Shown: positions 36,459 through 45,643, counted from the stretch's first letter. The stretch: 64,000 nt of DNA from Sneathiella litorea (GCF_009882915.1 NZ_WTUW01000002.1:929059-993058), one strand, 5' to 3'. Numbers and translations are program-made. The notes: a model not told the origin generated them from the letters alone.

Positions 36459-36485
36459 ACGCCACCACAAATACTTTAGTGGCGT
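36459..36485. repeat. Inverted repeat upstream of maeB
   Basis: ACGCCAC (36459-36465) and GTGGCGT (36479-36485) with a 13-base AT-rich loop, about 57 bp upstream of the malic enzyme start and 120 bp beyond the tRNA. It could be an operator for maeB or the stem of a weak terminator after the tRNA (no T-run on the minus strand). Nothing else is clear in 36403-36606 apart from CCCC/GGGG around a T7 run at 36584-36600 beyond the tRNA end. Confidence 0.45.
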
Positions 36486-36606
36486 CAATATTTTAAGGAA
36501 ACACGCGAACATCCCTTTACCACGCTATCATAACGCAGTTGGGGAAAGTTTCATGAAAATGTTGTGGAAATTTTCTCAAGCCCCAAAAAAACAGGGGAGA
36601 GATAAA

Positions 36607-36693
36607 TGGTGCGGTCGAGAAGACTCGAACTTCCACCCGTGTTACCGGACAGCGACCTCAACGCTGCGCGTCTACCAATTCCGCCACGACCGC
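36607..36693 (-). tRNA. tRNA-Leu (anticodon GAG)
   Basis: An 87-base type II tRNA including an encoded CCA. The acceptor stem pairs GCGGTCG with CGACCGC, followed by discriminator A. The D arm has GGTAGACGC, the anticodon stem CAGCG/CGCTG encloses TTGAGGT (anticodon GAG, reading CTC and CTT), a long variable arm contains GTCCGGTAACACGG, and the T loop is TTCGAGT. The arm layout and long variable region are those of leucine tRNA. Confidence 0.95.
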
Positions 36694-36706
36694 ACAATGG
36701 AGGAGG

Positions 36707-36735
36707 GAAATAGCAAATGTTTTCCCCCTTAGCAA
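36707..36735 (-). promoter_or_regulatory. Possible promoter of tRNA-Leu
   Basis: On the minus strand TTGCTA (36735-36730) and TATTTC (36712-36707) are 17 bp apart, 13 bp before the mature tRNA 5' end. Both boxes deviate from consensus. Confidence 0.4.
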
Positions 36736-36759
36736 CAACTGAATTGAAAATTCGATGAA

Positions 36760-37014
36760 TTAAAATTCCGGAAGATTTTTCTTGATGCTATCCGTGATCG
36801 AAATACCGATATTATCGTCGACAATTATAATGCCGCCATAAGCGATCGGTTTGTTGTTAGCAAGGACAACAGCGTCGTCGTCAGCGCCGGCATCAAGCTC
36901 GATTACGGCGCCGCGCCCCATTTTCAGGAGCTGATGAACTGGCATGACGGCTTTTCCCAGAACAACTGAGATTTCCACATCTACGCCTTCTATCGCTTTG
37001 TCTTCGTCGCTCAT
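36760..37014 (-). CDS. Stand-alone FliN/SpoA-domain protein
   Basis: 84 residues that are almost entirely a SpoA (FliN C-terminal) domain. VEISVVLGKAVMPVHQLLKMGRGAVIELD is the standard first half, and NNKPIAYGGIIIVDDNIGISITDSI the second. Such domains form the flagellar motor switch C-ring (FliN/FliM) or the sorting platform of type III secretion (SctQ). No other flagellar or secretion gene is present; neighbours are tRNA-Leu and lipB. It is shorter than E. coli FliN (137) because the N-terminal tail is reduced to an acidic 10 residues. An AAGGG site precedes ATG 37014. It could be the genome's functional fliN displaced from its operon, or an accessory copy. Confidence 0.8.
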   Translation of the reverse strand: MSDEDKAIEGVDVEISVVLGKAVMPVHQLLKMGRGAVIELDAGADDDAVVLANNKPIAYGGIIIVDDNIGISITDSIKKNLPEF

Positions 37015-37135
37015 GCCCTTACGTTCCTTTAATCCGAAGTGATGCCATTATCATTGATCAGGGTTAACAGGATATTAAGATTGCGCGAAGCACGGGAAAT
37101 ATTGCTGTTTTTCCGGAAACTGCTATATAGCCATC

Positions 37136-37792
37136 ATGCAGGAAATCGAATGGAAAATCTCGGACGACCCGATCCCCTATGAGAAGGCACTTGCCGCGAT
37201 GGAGGCACGGGTTGCCGCCATTCGGGATGGGACAGCACGGGAGCTTGTCTGGCTGCTGGAGCACCCTCCCCTATACACCGCAGGCACCAGCGCAAACATC
37301 GCCGATCTGAAAGAGCCGAACCGATTCCCGGTTCATAACGCCGGCCGCGGGGGACAATACACCTATCATGGCCCCGGACAGCGTATCGCCTATGTTATGC
37401 TGGATCTTAAAAAGCGCAATGCGGATATCCGCGCCTATGTGCAGGATCTAGAAGACTGGGTAATCGATGTGCTCTCGCAATATCAGATCAAGGGCGAGAA
37501 ACGCTGCGAGCGGGTCGGCGTCTGGGTCGACCGGGGATTTCGCGAAGACAAGATCGCCGCCATCGGGGTCAGGGTGCGCCGCTGGGTGAGTTTTCACGGC
37601 ATCTCAATCAACGTTGACCCCGACCTCAGCCATTATGAGGGGATTGTCCCCTGCGGTATTGCCGAGCACGGGGTAACCTCCCTCGTCGATCTAGGGATAC
37701 CAGTAAGCATGCCGGAGTTTGATATGGAGCTGAAGGCCGCCTTCAAGCGCGTGTTTCTGAAAGACGGAGCGCTCGGTTCTTTATCAAGTTAA
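37136..37792 (+). CDS. lipB: Lipoyl(octanoyl) transferase LipB
   Basis: A 218-residue enzyme that moves octanoate from acyl carrier protein to lipoyl domains of 2-oxoacid dehydrogenases and glycine cleavage H protein. Motifs: [46 protein letters not shown] with the catalytic Lys, and [15 protein letters not shown] with the catalytic Cys173. Length matches the family. The ATG at 37136 is first in frame and lies 121 bp from the divergent SpoA gene. Lipoylation would serve the branched-chain ketoacid dehydrogenase needed upstream of the leucine block. Confidence 0.95.
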   Translation: MQEIEWKISDDPIPYEKALAAMEARVAAIRDGTARELVWLLEHPPLYTAGTSANIADLKEPNRFPVHNAGRGGQYTYHGPGQRIAYVMLDLKKRNADIRAYVQDLEDWVIDVLSQYQIKGEKRCERVGVWVDRGFREDKIAAIGVRVRRWVSFHGISINVDPDLSHYEGIVPCGIAEHGVTSLVDLGIPVSMPEFDMELKAAFKRVFLKDGALGSLSS

Positions 37793-37882
37793 ATGCCGGC
37801 CGCTCAGGCGGTTCTTGGAATGCCCCTCGTGACTTAATTAGTTTTTTCTGATATACTGATTGCGTCAGCAAGGCGCACCGAA

Positions 37883-38683
37883 ATGTCAGATGACCTGCAA
37901 ATCGACCTGCAAACCGAAAGATGGCGGAAAGTACTGTGCGACGGACATCTTGGGAAGAAATACTGGAACCGGGCCATGAGGCTCCTTCCCGGCCCACCGC
38001 GCTGCAAGGGATGCAACAATCCGTTTGGTGGAGTCGGCGGCTTCTTTTGCCGAACCATCGGTCTGTCCCCTTCGAAAAAGAACCCCCGTCTTTGCAGCCT
38101 GTGCTGTGAAAAAATGCCGCCAGGTGGCGCGGAGGTCGAGACCGCCATTCTGTTTGCCGATGTCCGCGGCTCAACCGAACTTGCCGAACGGCTCGGTCCG
38201 GAGAAATTTGCGAATACTTTAAATCGTTTCTACAACACCGCGACTGAGATTCTTATCCGCCGTGATGCAACGGTCGACAAGCTGATCGGCGATGAAGTCA
38301 TGGCCTTTTTCGTGCCGGGCTTTGCCGGCCCGGATTTCAGGAAAGTGGCAATTGACTCCGCGATATCATTGCTGCGCGCCCTTGGTAATGGCTCAAAGGA
38401 TGGCCCGTGGCTTCCCGTTGGCATCGGGATAGACTCCGGAACCGCCTATGTCGGGAATGTCGGCAATGAAGAGTTTGTAGATTTCACCGCCCTTGGCGAT
38501 CCTGTCAACACGGCCGCACGAATTCAGGCCGCAGCAGGCCCCGGACAGCTTCTTGTCAGCACAAGAACGCTATCCGGAATTGCCGGTGATTATTCGGGCG
38601 CGAAGCCCATTTCCCTGACCGTCAAAGGAAAGAAGGATACGGTGGAGGTCTATGCCATCCCCATCACTCAAATTCCAGGATAA
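37883..38683 (+). CDS. Class III adenylate cyclase with N-terminal Cys-rich (zinc/iron) module
   Basis: 266 residues. Residues about 41-75 hold Cys41-x2-Cys44, Cys56 and Cys71-x2-Cys74-Cys75, spaced like a small zinc-ribbon or ferredoxin-like site. The cyclase domain (about 87-260) has both metal aspartates (Asp93 in FADVRGST, Asp138 in KLIGDEVMAFF) and adenine-selecting Lys133 and Asp206. Asn209-x3-Arg213 stabilises the transition state, so ATP-to-cAMP activity is expected. There is no membrane segment or receiver domain; the Cys module is the probable sensor (metal, redox or NO). The 3' end overlaps the propionyl-CoA carboxylase gene by 20 bp, tail to tail. Confidence 0.85.
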   Translation: MSDDLQIDLQTERWRKVLCDGHLGKKYWNRAMRLLPGPPRCKGCNNPFGGVGGFFCRTIGLSPSKKNPRLCSLCCEKMPPGGAEVETAILFADVRGSTELAERLGPEKFANTLNRFYNTATEILIRRDATVDKLIGDEVMAFFVPGFAGPDFRKVAIDSAISLLRALGNGSKDGPWLPVGIGIDSGTAYVGNVGNEEFVDFTALGDPVNTAARIQAAAGPGQLLVSTRTLSGIAGDYSGAKPISLTVKGKKDTVEVYAIPITQIPG

Positions 38684-40631
38684 CGTCGTCCACCGCCAGA
38701 ACATCCCCTGCCCCTGCCTTCACGGCCGAGACAACGCCGTCCTGTTCGGCACGAAGGATATTCTCCATCTTCATGGCCTCGACCACAGCGAGCGCCTGAC
38801 CGGCCTTCACTTCATCGCCTTCATTGACATTGACGGAGACAACCATCCCCGGCATCGGGCAGAGAAGGAATTTCGACATATCCGGCGCGACCTTGATCGG
38901 CATAATCTCCGCGAGCGATGCCGCGTTTGGCGTCTGCACAGCCAGATTAACTTCCGCCCCGCCATGGGTAAGACGGACGCCCCCCCGGAATAACGCCAGC
39001 TGAGCAATCATCTTGAGGCCATTGACCTTGGCCTTAACGCGGCGTTTGCCCGGCACCCATTTTGAGCGTACGGCGATAACGCGATCACCAATATGGACAT
39101 CGATACCACCTTTTGCATCCTCAACGGAAATCTCGACCGACTTCTCCTTACCCTCACTGACGACCCATTTTTCAGCAGTCTTCGCGACCACATCCTTCAG
39201 CGACCGGCTGACGGACCGCAGATGAACAAGGGCTGCAACGGCGACAAGCTTCTCATAGGTTTCATCGCTCAGCGGCGCACCATGGAAACCTTCCGGATAT
39301 TCCTCGGCAATAAAACCGGTGGTAAGGTTGCCCGCCTTGAAGCGTGGATGGTTGCAAACCGCATTCAGGAAGTTGATGTTGTGGGCAATACCGCTCACCT
39401 CATAAGCATCGAGTGCGCGGCCCATCTCCTCAATCGCCTCATCACGATCCTTGCCGTAGGTAACAAGCTTGGCAATCATCGGGTCGTAGAACATGGTAAT
39501 TTCGGAGCCTTCCGTGACCCCGGTATCTACCCGGACGTTGTCCCCTTTCGGCACCTTGTAGCGGCTCAGGCGGCCAATGGAGGGCAGGAAGCCCCGGTAA
39601 GGGTCTTCGGCATAGAGTCGGCTTTCCAGCGCCCAGCCAGTGAGCTTGATGTCCTTCTGTGTCATGGCAAGCTTCTCGCCATAGGCAACGCGGATCATCT
39701 GCTCGACAAGGTCGATTCCGGTGATCAACTCCGTCACCGGATGCTCCACCTGCAGACGGGTATTCATTTCAAGGAAATAGAAGCTCTTGTCACTGCCAAC
39801 AATGAACTCGACCGTGCCGGCGGAGTGATAGTCGACGACCTTTGCCAACGCGACCGCCTGTTCGCCCATCGCTTTACGAAGCTTTTCGTCAACGAAGGGG
39901 CTCGGTGCCTCCTCAATTACCTTCTGGTGCCGTCGCTGGACTGAACATTCACGCTCCCCCAGATAAAGGCAACTGCCATGCTTGTCGGCCAGCACCTGAA
40001 TCTCGATATGGCGCGGATCGACAACGAACTTCTCGATGAAAATGCGGTCATCGCCAAAGCTGCTGATCGCTTCATTCTTGGCGGACTGAAAGCCTTCACG
40101 CGCCTCCGCGTCATCATGGGCAATGCGCATGCCCTTCCCACCGCCACCGGCGGAGGCCTTGATCATGACAGGGTAGCCAATTTCCTTCGAAATCTTGACG
40201 GCATGATCCGCATCCTCGATCAGGTCCATATGACCCGGTACCGTGTTCACACCAGCCTCAAGCGCCAGTTTTTTAGAAGCAATCTTATCGCCCATAGAGG
40301 CAATTGCTTTTTTGCCAGGGCCGATAAACGCAATTCCCGCCGCATCCAGAGCATCGGCAAATGCCTGGTTCTCAGACAAGAAGCCATAACCCGGATGCAC
40401 GGCCTCCGCGCCGGTTTCCTTACAGGCATTAATGATCTTCTCGATGACGAGATAACTCTCGGCGGCGGCTGCCGGGCCAATATGAACGGCCTCATCGGCC
40501 ATCTGCATATGCACTGCACCATCATCCGCATCGGAATAGACGGCAACGGTTTTAATGCCCATAGCGCGAGCGGAGCGGATAACACGACAGGCGATTTCGC
40601 CACGGTTGGCTATCAGGATCTTTTTAAACAT
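38664..40631 (-). CDS. pccA: Propionyl-CoA carboxylase alpha (biotin) subunit
   Basis: 655 residues: biotin carboxylase with the ATP-grasp motif KASAGGGGKGMR, ERECSVQRRHQKVIEEAPSP and LEMNTRLQVEHPVTELITGIDLVE, a BT-type linker domain (about 500-580), and the biotinyl domain ending VVEAMKMENIL. With the beta subunit directly upstream it carboxylates propionyl-CoA to methylmalonyl-CoA for entry into the TCA cycle. It differs from the methylcrotonyl enzyme at 21909 in the linker and lies 24 bp after pccB. Its 3' end overlaps the cyclase gene by 20 bp. Confidence 0.93.
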   Translation of the reverse strand: MFKKILIANRGEIACRVIRSARAMGIKTVAVYSDADDGAVHMQMADEAVHIGPAAAAESYLVIEKIINACKETGAEAVHPGYGFLSENQAFADALDAAGIAFIGPGKKAIASMGDKIASKKLALEAGVNTVPGHMDLIEDADHAVKISKEIGYPVMIKASAGGGGKGMRIAHDDAEAREGFQSAKNEAISSFGDDRIFIEKFVVDPRHIEIQVLADKHGSCLYLGERECSVQRRHQKVIEEAPSPFVDEKLRKAMGEQAVALAKVVDYHSAGTVEFIVGSDKSFYFLEMNTRLQVEHPVTELITGIDLVEQMIRVAYGEKLAMTQKDIKLTGWALESRLYAEDPYRGFLPSIGRLSRYKVPKGDNVRVDTGVTEGSEITMFYDPMIAKLVTYGKDRDEAIEEMGRALDAYEVSGIAHNINFLNAVCNHPRFKAGNLTTGFIAEEYPEGFHGAPLSDETYEKLVAVAALVHLRSVSRSLKDVVAKTAEKWVVSEGKEKSVEISVEDAKGGIDVHIGDRVIAVRSKWVPGKRRVKAKVNGLKMIAQLALFRGGVRLTHGGAEVNLAVQTPNAASLAEIMPIKVAPDMSKFLLCPMPGMVVSVNVNEGDEVKAGQALAVVEAMKMENILRAEQDGVVSAVKAGAGDVLAVDDVILEFE

Positions 40632-40655
40632 TTTTCTTTCCCTCTACCTTCGACC

Positions 40656-42188
40656 CTATAGCGGAATATTGCCGTGTTTTTTCCACGGATTTTCCAGTTG
40701 TTTGTTCTTCAGCATGCGCAGCGATGTAGCGACACGGTGCCGGGTGTTGTTAGGCATGATCACATCATCGATAAAGCCGCGATGACCGGCGACGAACGGA
40801 TTGGCGAAGCGGGCCTGATATTCATCGGTACGCTTCTGGATTTTCTCCTCATCCCCAATTTCAGAACGGAAGATGATCTCCACCGCGCCTTTCGAGCCCA
40901 TCACGGCGATTTCCGCCGACGGCCAGGCATAATTGACATCCCCGCGCAAGTGTTTGGACGCCATCACATCATACGCTCCGCCATAGGCTTTTCGCGTAAT
41001 CACGGTGACTTTCGGTACCGTTGCCTCCGCATAGGCATAGAGCAGCTTCGCGCCATGCTTGATGATACCGCCATATTCCTGCGACGTGCCGGGCAGGAAG
41101 CCGGGAACATCGACAAGGGTCACGATCGGGATATTGAAGCAGTCACAAAAACGCACAAACCGCGCCGCCTTCTTCGAGCTGTCGATATCCAGACAGCCAG
41201 CCAGAACCATCGGCTGGTTTGCAACGATACCAACGGTCTGCCCCTCCATCCGGCCAAAACCGGTGATGATGTTCTTCGCGAAGTTTGGTTGGATTTCGAA
41301 AAAGTCTCCCTCATCGACCAGCTTCTCCACAAGCTCCATCATGTCATAGGGCTTGTTCGGATTGGCGGGGACCAGCGTATTGAGCGATTTTTCCTTGCGA
41401 TCCGGATCATCGAAGCTGTCCCGGACAGGCGAGGATTCCAGGTTGCTGGAGGGGAGGAAATCGACGAGGCGGCGAACTTCCGTCAGGACTTCCATGTCGT
41501 TATCATAGGCGTTGTCCGCAACGGATGACTTGCTGGTATGCGTACCCGCGCCGCCGAGTTCCTCTGCCGTCACTGTCTCGTTGGTGACGGTCTTCACCAC
41601 ATCCGGGCCCGTCACGAACATGTAAGAGCTGTCGCGGACCATGAAGATAAAGTCTGTCATCGCCGGGGAATACACTGCACCGCCCGCACAAGGACCCATA
41701 ATAACAGAAATTTGCGGCACAACACCGGAGGCCATTACATTGCGCTGGAACACCTCGGCATAGCCCGCAAGGCTGTCTATACCTTCCTGAATGCGCGCGC
41801 CGCCAGAATCATTGAGTCCGATAACCGGGGCGCCAACCTGAACGGCCTTGTCCATGATCTTGCAGATTTTCTTGGCATGATATTCGGAGAGGGAACCGCC
41901 AAAGACTGTAAAGTCCTGACTGAACACAAACACCAGCTTGCCGTTGATCGTCCCATGGCCGGTGATGACGCCATCACCAATGATCGTTTCCTCCTCCATG
42001 CCGAAATCGACGCAGCGATGCTCGACGAACATGTCCCATTCCTCGAACGAGCCCTCATCAAGGAGCAGGCTGATCCGTTCACGCGCGGTGAGCTTTCCCT
42101 TGCTGTGTTGCGAGTCGATCCGCTTCTGACCGCCGCCGAGCCGCGCTCTGGCCCGCTTCTCTTCAAGCTGTTGAATGATGTCCTGCAT
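40656..42188 (-). CDS. pccB: Propionyl-CoA carboxylase beta (carboxyltransferase) subunit
   Basis: 510 residues. N-terminal half: [22 protein letters not shown] and [26 protein letters not shown]-terminal half: [42 protein letters not shown], whose DVPGFLPG motif marks propionyl/acetyl-CoA-type carboxyltransferases and separates it from the methylcrotonyl subunit. ATG 42188 is chosen over an in-frame GTG two codons earlier because GAGGAG is then properly spaced. It follows the ATP12 gene by 9 bp and precedes pccA by 24 bp. Confidence 0.93.
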   Translation of the reverse strand: MQDIIQQLEEKRARARLGGGQKRIDSQHSKGKLTARERISLLLDEGSFEEWDMFVEHRCVDFGMEEETIIGDGVITGHGTINGKLVFVFSQDFTVFGGSLSEYHAKKICKIMDKAVQVGAPVIGLNDSGGARIQEGIDSLAGYAEVFQRNVMASGVVPQISVIMGPCAGGAVYSPAMTDFIFMVRDSSYMFVTGPDVVKTVTNETVTAEELGGAGTHTSKSSVADNAYDNDMEVLTEVRRLVDFLPSSNLESSPVRDSFDDPDRKEKSLNTLVPANPNKPYDMMELVEKLVDEGDFFEIQPNFAKNIITGFGRMEGQTVGIVANQPMVLAGCLDIDSSKKAARFVRFCDCFNIPIVTLVDVPGFLPGTSQEYGGIIKHGAKLLYAYAEATVPKVTVITRKAYGGAYDVMASKHLRGDVNYAWPSAEIAVMGSKGAVEIIFRSEIGDEEKIQKRTDEYQARFANPFVAGHRGFIDDVIMPNNTRHRVATSLRMLKNKQLENPWKKHGNIPL

Positions 42189-42197
42189 GTCCACTCC

Positions 42198-42899
42198 TCA
42201 GGTAATAATGCCGCTTAATTGTAGAAAGCGCACGCTCGCGGCTAGGCTTTCCTTATTTTTATTTCGTCGGTTAACAGCTTCCGCATCCGCTCCCCAGAAC
42301 TCCATCACATGGGTTTCGTCAAGCTCACTGATCTCGAAGGCTTCCTCTGCCGTGATATGTCCATCCAGCACTGCCAGCGCAATCACCAGAGAGCCACACA
42401 AAGAAGTTATATTATGAAGTGGGGCAAGCGTCATATCATTTTGTGCCGCGACGACACCCCGCATCCGCGCCAGATCGTCCTCCGGCTGCTGTATATGCAT
42501 GATGCCGTGGCAGGTTTTCAATGAAACGTTATGGCGTGCCTTGACCCAGTCCAGCATCGGATCCCAGGCCGCTTTTTGCCGTTCCACCAGACTTTGCGGG
42601 TATGTTGCACGATAACAGACGAGGTCAGTGCCGCCAAAGTTCGAGATTTCCTCGATCACTTTTTCGCGCTGCGTCATGACTCGGTCAATGGCCGTTGCGG
42701 CCGCCTGCATAAGAGGCATGGATGAAGGATCGATTTCCGCTTCCTGAGCGTCCCACTCTTCAGCAATGGCGTTCGCAAGCGCGTAGGTCGGCAAGCGCAA
42801 AGGCGCTTTCGCTGGTGTCTTGATCACCCGCCCATCGAGCAGAACGGAATAGGCTCCGCCCTCTTCTTCTGCCGTTACTTTTTTGTAAAAGCGTTTCAT
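42198..42899 (-). CDS. ATP12 family F1-ATPase assembly chaperone
   Basis: About 233 residues. MKRFYKKVTAEEEGGAYSVLLDGRVIKTPAKAPLRLPT is the conserved opening shared by alphaproteobacterial and mitochondrial ATP12 proteins. The C-terminal part has the usual SLVIALAVLDGHITAEEAFEIS and DETHVMEFWG. ATP12 binds the F1 alpha subunit during ATP synthase assembly. I start at ATG 42899; a TTG eight codons earlier (42923) preceded by TTAGG is the alternative. Located with pccBA and a HAD phosphatase, an arrangement with no obvious functional logic. Confidence 0.88.
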   Translation of the reverse strand: MKRFYKKVTAEEEGGAYSVLLDGRVIKTPAKAPLRLPTYALANAIAEEWDAQEAEIDPSSMPLMQAAATAIDRVMTQREKVIEEISNFGGTDLVCYRATYPQSLVERQKAAWDPMLDWVKARHNVSLKTCHGIMHIQQPEDDLARMRGVVAAQNDMTLAPLHNITSLCGSLVIALAVLDGHITAEEAFEISELDETHVMEFWGADAEAVNRRNKNKESLAASVRFLQLSGIIT

Positions 42900-42958
42900 T
42901 CCCGTCCGTATTCGCGCCGTCAACCTAACAGTCGTTTGGTTTATAGAGATTACGCGAG

Positions 42959-42986
42959 AAAAAGCAAGATCAGACTTGTCTTTTTA
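42959..42986 (-). terminator. Possible AT-rich bidirectional terminator after the HAD gene
   Basis: AAAAAG-CAAG and CTTG-CTTTTT arms (with one bulged base) around a six-base loop, just after the HAD gene stop and before the ATP12 promoter region. The stem has few GC pairs, so strength is doubtful. Confidence 0.4.
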
Positions 42987-42994
42987 GGGTTATG

Positions 42995-43666
42995 CTAGTC
43001 CGCCTCGATGATTCCCACTAAATCCTCAAATCGGTTGATCAGCTTTTCCGCCCCGCTCTCCAGCAGATCGGAGTCATCATGATAACCCCATGTCACACCG
43101 ATCCCCCGGCATCCGGCATTTTTCGCGAGCATCATATCGAAGCTGGTATCCCCAATCATGAATGTACGCTCGGGCAAGGTTCCTGCTGCCAGCATTGCCT
43201 TTTCCAGCATTTGCGGATGCGGTTTGCCGGGATTGTGATCCGGGGTTTGCAATGAACCAAAATATCCATGCAAGCTATGCTTTTCGATCACTATATTGAC
43301 GCCACGCAGGGATTTTCCAGTTGCCATTGCCATGGCGATATTCCGGCCCGCGAAATGGTCGAGAACCTCCCGCACACCGTCGAATAATGGTTCGTGATAA
43401 TCCGCCTGAAGCCGCCGATGAAAAAAGGCCTGTTTGTAGCCGCTGACAATCTGTTCAAGTATTGGGTCATCCAGCGGTTCCGCGGCAAGTGACCTTACTG
43501 CCGCATCCGGGTTTAGGCCGATGGACCGGCGAATGGCAAGATCTGTCGGGGCAGGAAGCCCCGCATCTTCAAACGCCAACCTCATACAGGCAAGGACATT
43601 ATGCGCGCTGTCGACCAGCGTACCATCGCAATCAAAGACCACGAGAATATCAGACGTGTCTGTCAT
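42995..43666 (-). CDS. HAD-superfamily hydrolase (phosphoglycolate-phosphatase-like)
   Basis: 223 residues. Motif I is VVFDCDGTLVDSAHN (residues about 9-23, nucleophile Asp), motif II MATGKS, motif III Lys in KPHPQMLEKA and motif IV MIGDTSFDMMLAKNAG. A helical cap sits between I and II, the subfamily IA layout of Gph and related phosphatases. It removes phosphate from a small metabolite; phosphoglycolate is the family's best-known substrate but is not proven here. It lies just beyond the leuA terminator. Confidence 0.85.
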   Translation of the reverse strand: MTDTSDILVVFDCDGTLVDSAHNVLACMRLAFEDAGLPAPTDLAIRRSIGLNPDAAVRSLAAEPLDDPILEQIVSGYKQAFFHRRLQADYHEPLFDGVREVLDHFAGRNIAMAMATGKSLRGVNIVIEKHSLHGYFGSLQTPDHNPGKPHPQMLEKAMLAAGTLPERTFMIGDTSFDMMLAKNAGCRGIGVTWGYHDDSDLLESGAEKLINRFEDLVGIIEAD

Positions 43667-43682
43667 TCAAACCTACTACATG

Positions 43683-43712
43683 AAAAAGGGCCGAAGAGTT
43701 TCTCCGGCCCTT
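43683..43712 (-). terminator. Rho-independent terminator of leuA
   Basis: On the minus strand AAGGGCCG and CGGCCCTT form an 8-bp stem with extra inner pairing, followed by TTTTTC. It begins 7 bp after the leuA stop and separates leuA from the HAD gene. Confidence 0.85.
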
Positions 43713-43718
43713 GTTTAT

Positions 43719-45392
43719 TTACTGAGTTTTAGAGCGGTTAACCGCGCTTGTAATCGCCTTGAGAGAGGCCGTTACAATATTCGCATGCCGACCAACACCA
43801 AAAATCGGCTCGCCCTTGTCATCGCGCATCTCGACATAGGCAACCGCCACCGCGTCCGAGCCGAACCCGGTGGTATGCTCCCGATAGTCATTGACCTTGA
43901 GATCAAATCCGTAAGTCTCCTTTAGGGCAGCCATATAAGCATCGATCGGCCCGGTGCCGACGCCTTCAACCTTTCGTTCGCTGCCCTTCTCGCGGATTGT
44001 CGCGATCAGTTTGCGCCGCTCTGATGCATGAGTATCCACCGTTGTCTGATGATCGACAAACTCGATGTCTCCCTTGGCGTTGAGATATTCATTTTCAAAA
44101 ATCTCGTAAATTGTCGCCGAGGACAGCTCCTTACCGGTCTTGTCGGTAACGCCCTGTACGACCTTGCTGAATTCCACCTGCAAAAGCCGCGGCAGCTCTA
44201 TGCCGTAGTCTTCCTCCAGCAGGTAGGCGACCCCGCCCTTGCCGGACTGGCTGTTGACCCGGATTACCGCATCATAGTTGCGGCCGAGATCCGCCGGGTC
44301 AATCGGCAGATAAGGAATGGCCCAGAGAGGATCGTTTGACTGCTTCATCGCCCCGAAGCCCTTCTTGATCGCATCCTGATGCGAGCCCGAGAAGGCCGTG
44401 AAAACCAGATCACCGCCATAGGGATGGCGCGGATGCACCGGCAGCTGGTTACAATACTCAACCGTGCGGACAACTTCGTTGATGTCGCTGAAGTCCAGTT
44501 TTGGATCAACACCTTGGGTATACATGTTCATGGCGATATTCACCACATCGACATTACCCGTGCGTTCGCCGTTACCGAACAGGGTCCCTTCCACCCGGTC
44601 AGCGCCCGCCATGATGCCAAACTCGGCGGCGGCAACACCGGTGCCCCGGTCATTATGCGGATGCAAGCTTAACAGTATCTTGTCCCGATCGGGCAGGTTG
44701 CGATGCATCCATTCAATCTGGTCGGCATAGATATTGGCGCTCGCGACCTCGACCGTGGCCGGCAGGTTGATGATGATCTTGTTTTCAGTCGTTGGTTTCC
44801 AGATTTCCATGACCGCCGCACAGACTTCGCAAGCATAATCGAGTTCCGTCTGGGTAAAGCTTTCCGGTGAATATTCCATCTGGATATGGGTTTCCGGCAT
44901 TTCATCGGCAAGCTGACGGACGAGTGTCGCCCCCTCGATCGCGATCTGCTTGATCCCTGCCTTATCGAGATCGAACACCACCCGGCGCTGCAGGGTGGAC
45001 GTGGAGTTGTACAGATGCACAATCGCTTGTTTCGCTCCCTTGATGCTCTCGAATGTGCGGCGGATCAATTCCTCACGGGATTGGGTCAGAACCTGGATTT
45101 TCACGTCATCGGGGATCTCCCCTTCCTCGATCAGGAAACGGACGAAATCAAAGTCCGTCTGGGAGGCGGAGGGGAAGCCTACCTCGATCTCCTTGAAGCC
45201 AAGTTCCACCAGATGGCGGAACATGCGCAACTTGCGTTCATGCCCCATCGGCTCGATCAGCGCTTGGTTCCCGTCGCGCAAATCAACGCTGCACCAGATG
45301 GGGGCCTTATCGATGACCTTTGTTGGCCACTGTCGGTCCGGTATGTCAATCGGCGTGAAGGCCTGGTATTTTTCGCCGGGTGTGAAAGTCAT
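43719..45392 (-). CDS. leuA: 2-isopropylmalate synthase LeuA
   Basis: 557 residues in the chosen frame. N-terminal TIM barrel with [13 protein letters not shown] (metal/catalytic Arg-Asp), [35 protein letters not shown] (His-x-His metal ligands) and [12 protein letters not shown]. The C-terminal regulatory domain (from about residue 420) includes [16 protein letters not shown], the leucine feedback domain. It condenses acetyl-CoA with 2-ketoisovalerate, committing carbon to leucine. ATG 45392 has AAGAGG at good spacing; an open frame continues 48 codons further upstream but is Arg/Pro/Gly-rich and non-homologous. The 5' region carries a leucine-rich leader peptide (45659-45712). Confidence 0.95.
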   Translation of the reverse strand: MTFTPGEKYQAFTPIDIPDRQWPTKVIDKAPIWCSVDLRDGNQALIEPMGHERKLRMFRHLVELGFKEIEVGFPSASQTDFDFVRFLIEEGEIPDDVKIQVLTQSREELIRRTFESIKGAKQAIVHLYNSTSTLQRRVVFDLDKAGIKQIAIEGATLVRQLADEMPETHIQMEYSPESFTQTELDYACEVCAAVMEIWKPTTENKIIINLPATVEVASANIYADQIEWMHRNLPDRDKILLSLHPHNDRGTGVAAAEFGIMAGADRVEGTLFGNGERTGNVDVVNIAMNMYTQGVDPKLDFSDINEVVRTVEYCNQLPVHPRHPYGGDLVFTAFSGSHQDAIKKGFGAMKQSNDPLWAIPYLPIDPADLGRNYDAVIRVNSQSGKGGVAYLLEEDYGIELPRLLQVEFSKVVQGVTDKTGKELSSATIYEIFENEYLNAKGDIEFVDHQTTVDTHASERRKLIATIREKGSERKVEGVGTGPIDAYMAALKETYGFDLKVNDYREHTTGFGSDAVAVAYVEMRDDKGEPIFGVGRHANIVTASLKAITSAVNRSKTQ

Positions 45393-45415
45393 TTCAAAAT
45401 CCTCTTGTCTCGCTT

Positions 45416-45430
45416 GGACGCCGCGCGTCC
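45416..45430 (-). promoter_or_regulatory. Hairpin just upstream of the leuA ribosome site
   Basis: A perfect 6-bp GC-rich stem (GGACGC/GCGTCC) with a 3-base loop, ending about 10 bases before the AAGAGG of leuA. No T-run follows, so it is not an ordinary terminator; it may take part in alternative folding that exposes or hides the start of leuA. Confidence 0.45.
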
Positions 45431-45438
45431 CTTGTTTC

Positions 45439-45606
45439 TTATAAGTTCGGTTTAATGCAGCCTGCATACGGTCGCCGGGCGCCGCGCGTACCCGTACGAC
45501 CGCCAGGAAGTCGAGAGAGCCCCCCGGAGGAGCCAAGTAGCTCTTCCTGCCGTAAACCGTTTAATTTTTCAGAGATGGACGACCCGGTGGTCTTCGTTAC
45601 ATTCAT
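45439..45606 (-). CDS. Possible 55-residue ORF in the leuA leader
   Basis: ATG 45606 to the stop at 45439, beginning [15 protein letters not shown] and ending in an Arg/Gly-rich tail. A GGA lies about 8 bases upstream. It has no resemblance I recognise and falls between the leader peptide and leuA, so it may be chance or a second translated leader element. Only experiment or conservation could settle it. Confidence 0.2.
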   Translation of the reverse strand: MNVTKTTGSSISEKLNGLRQEELLGSSGGLSRLPGGRTGTRGARRPYAGCIKPNL

Positions 45607-45643
45607 TCGTTTATCCGACAATTTTGAGAATAGGACAGCTTTC

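Noticed and set aside
36584..36600. CCCC-T7-GGGG element just downstream of tRNA-Leu as a standard terminator
   Set aside because: The T-run is in the loop rather than after the stem, so it does not fit the intrinsic-terminator pattern, though Rho-independent release at the T-run is conceivable.
45393..45536. 48-codon in-frame N-terminal extension of leuA
   Set aside because: The extension is Arg/Pro/Gly-rich without LeuA homology, and ATG 45392 has a well-spaced AAGAGG.
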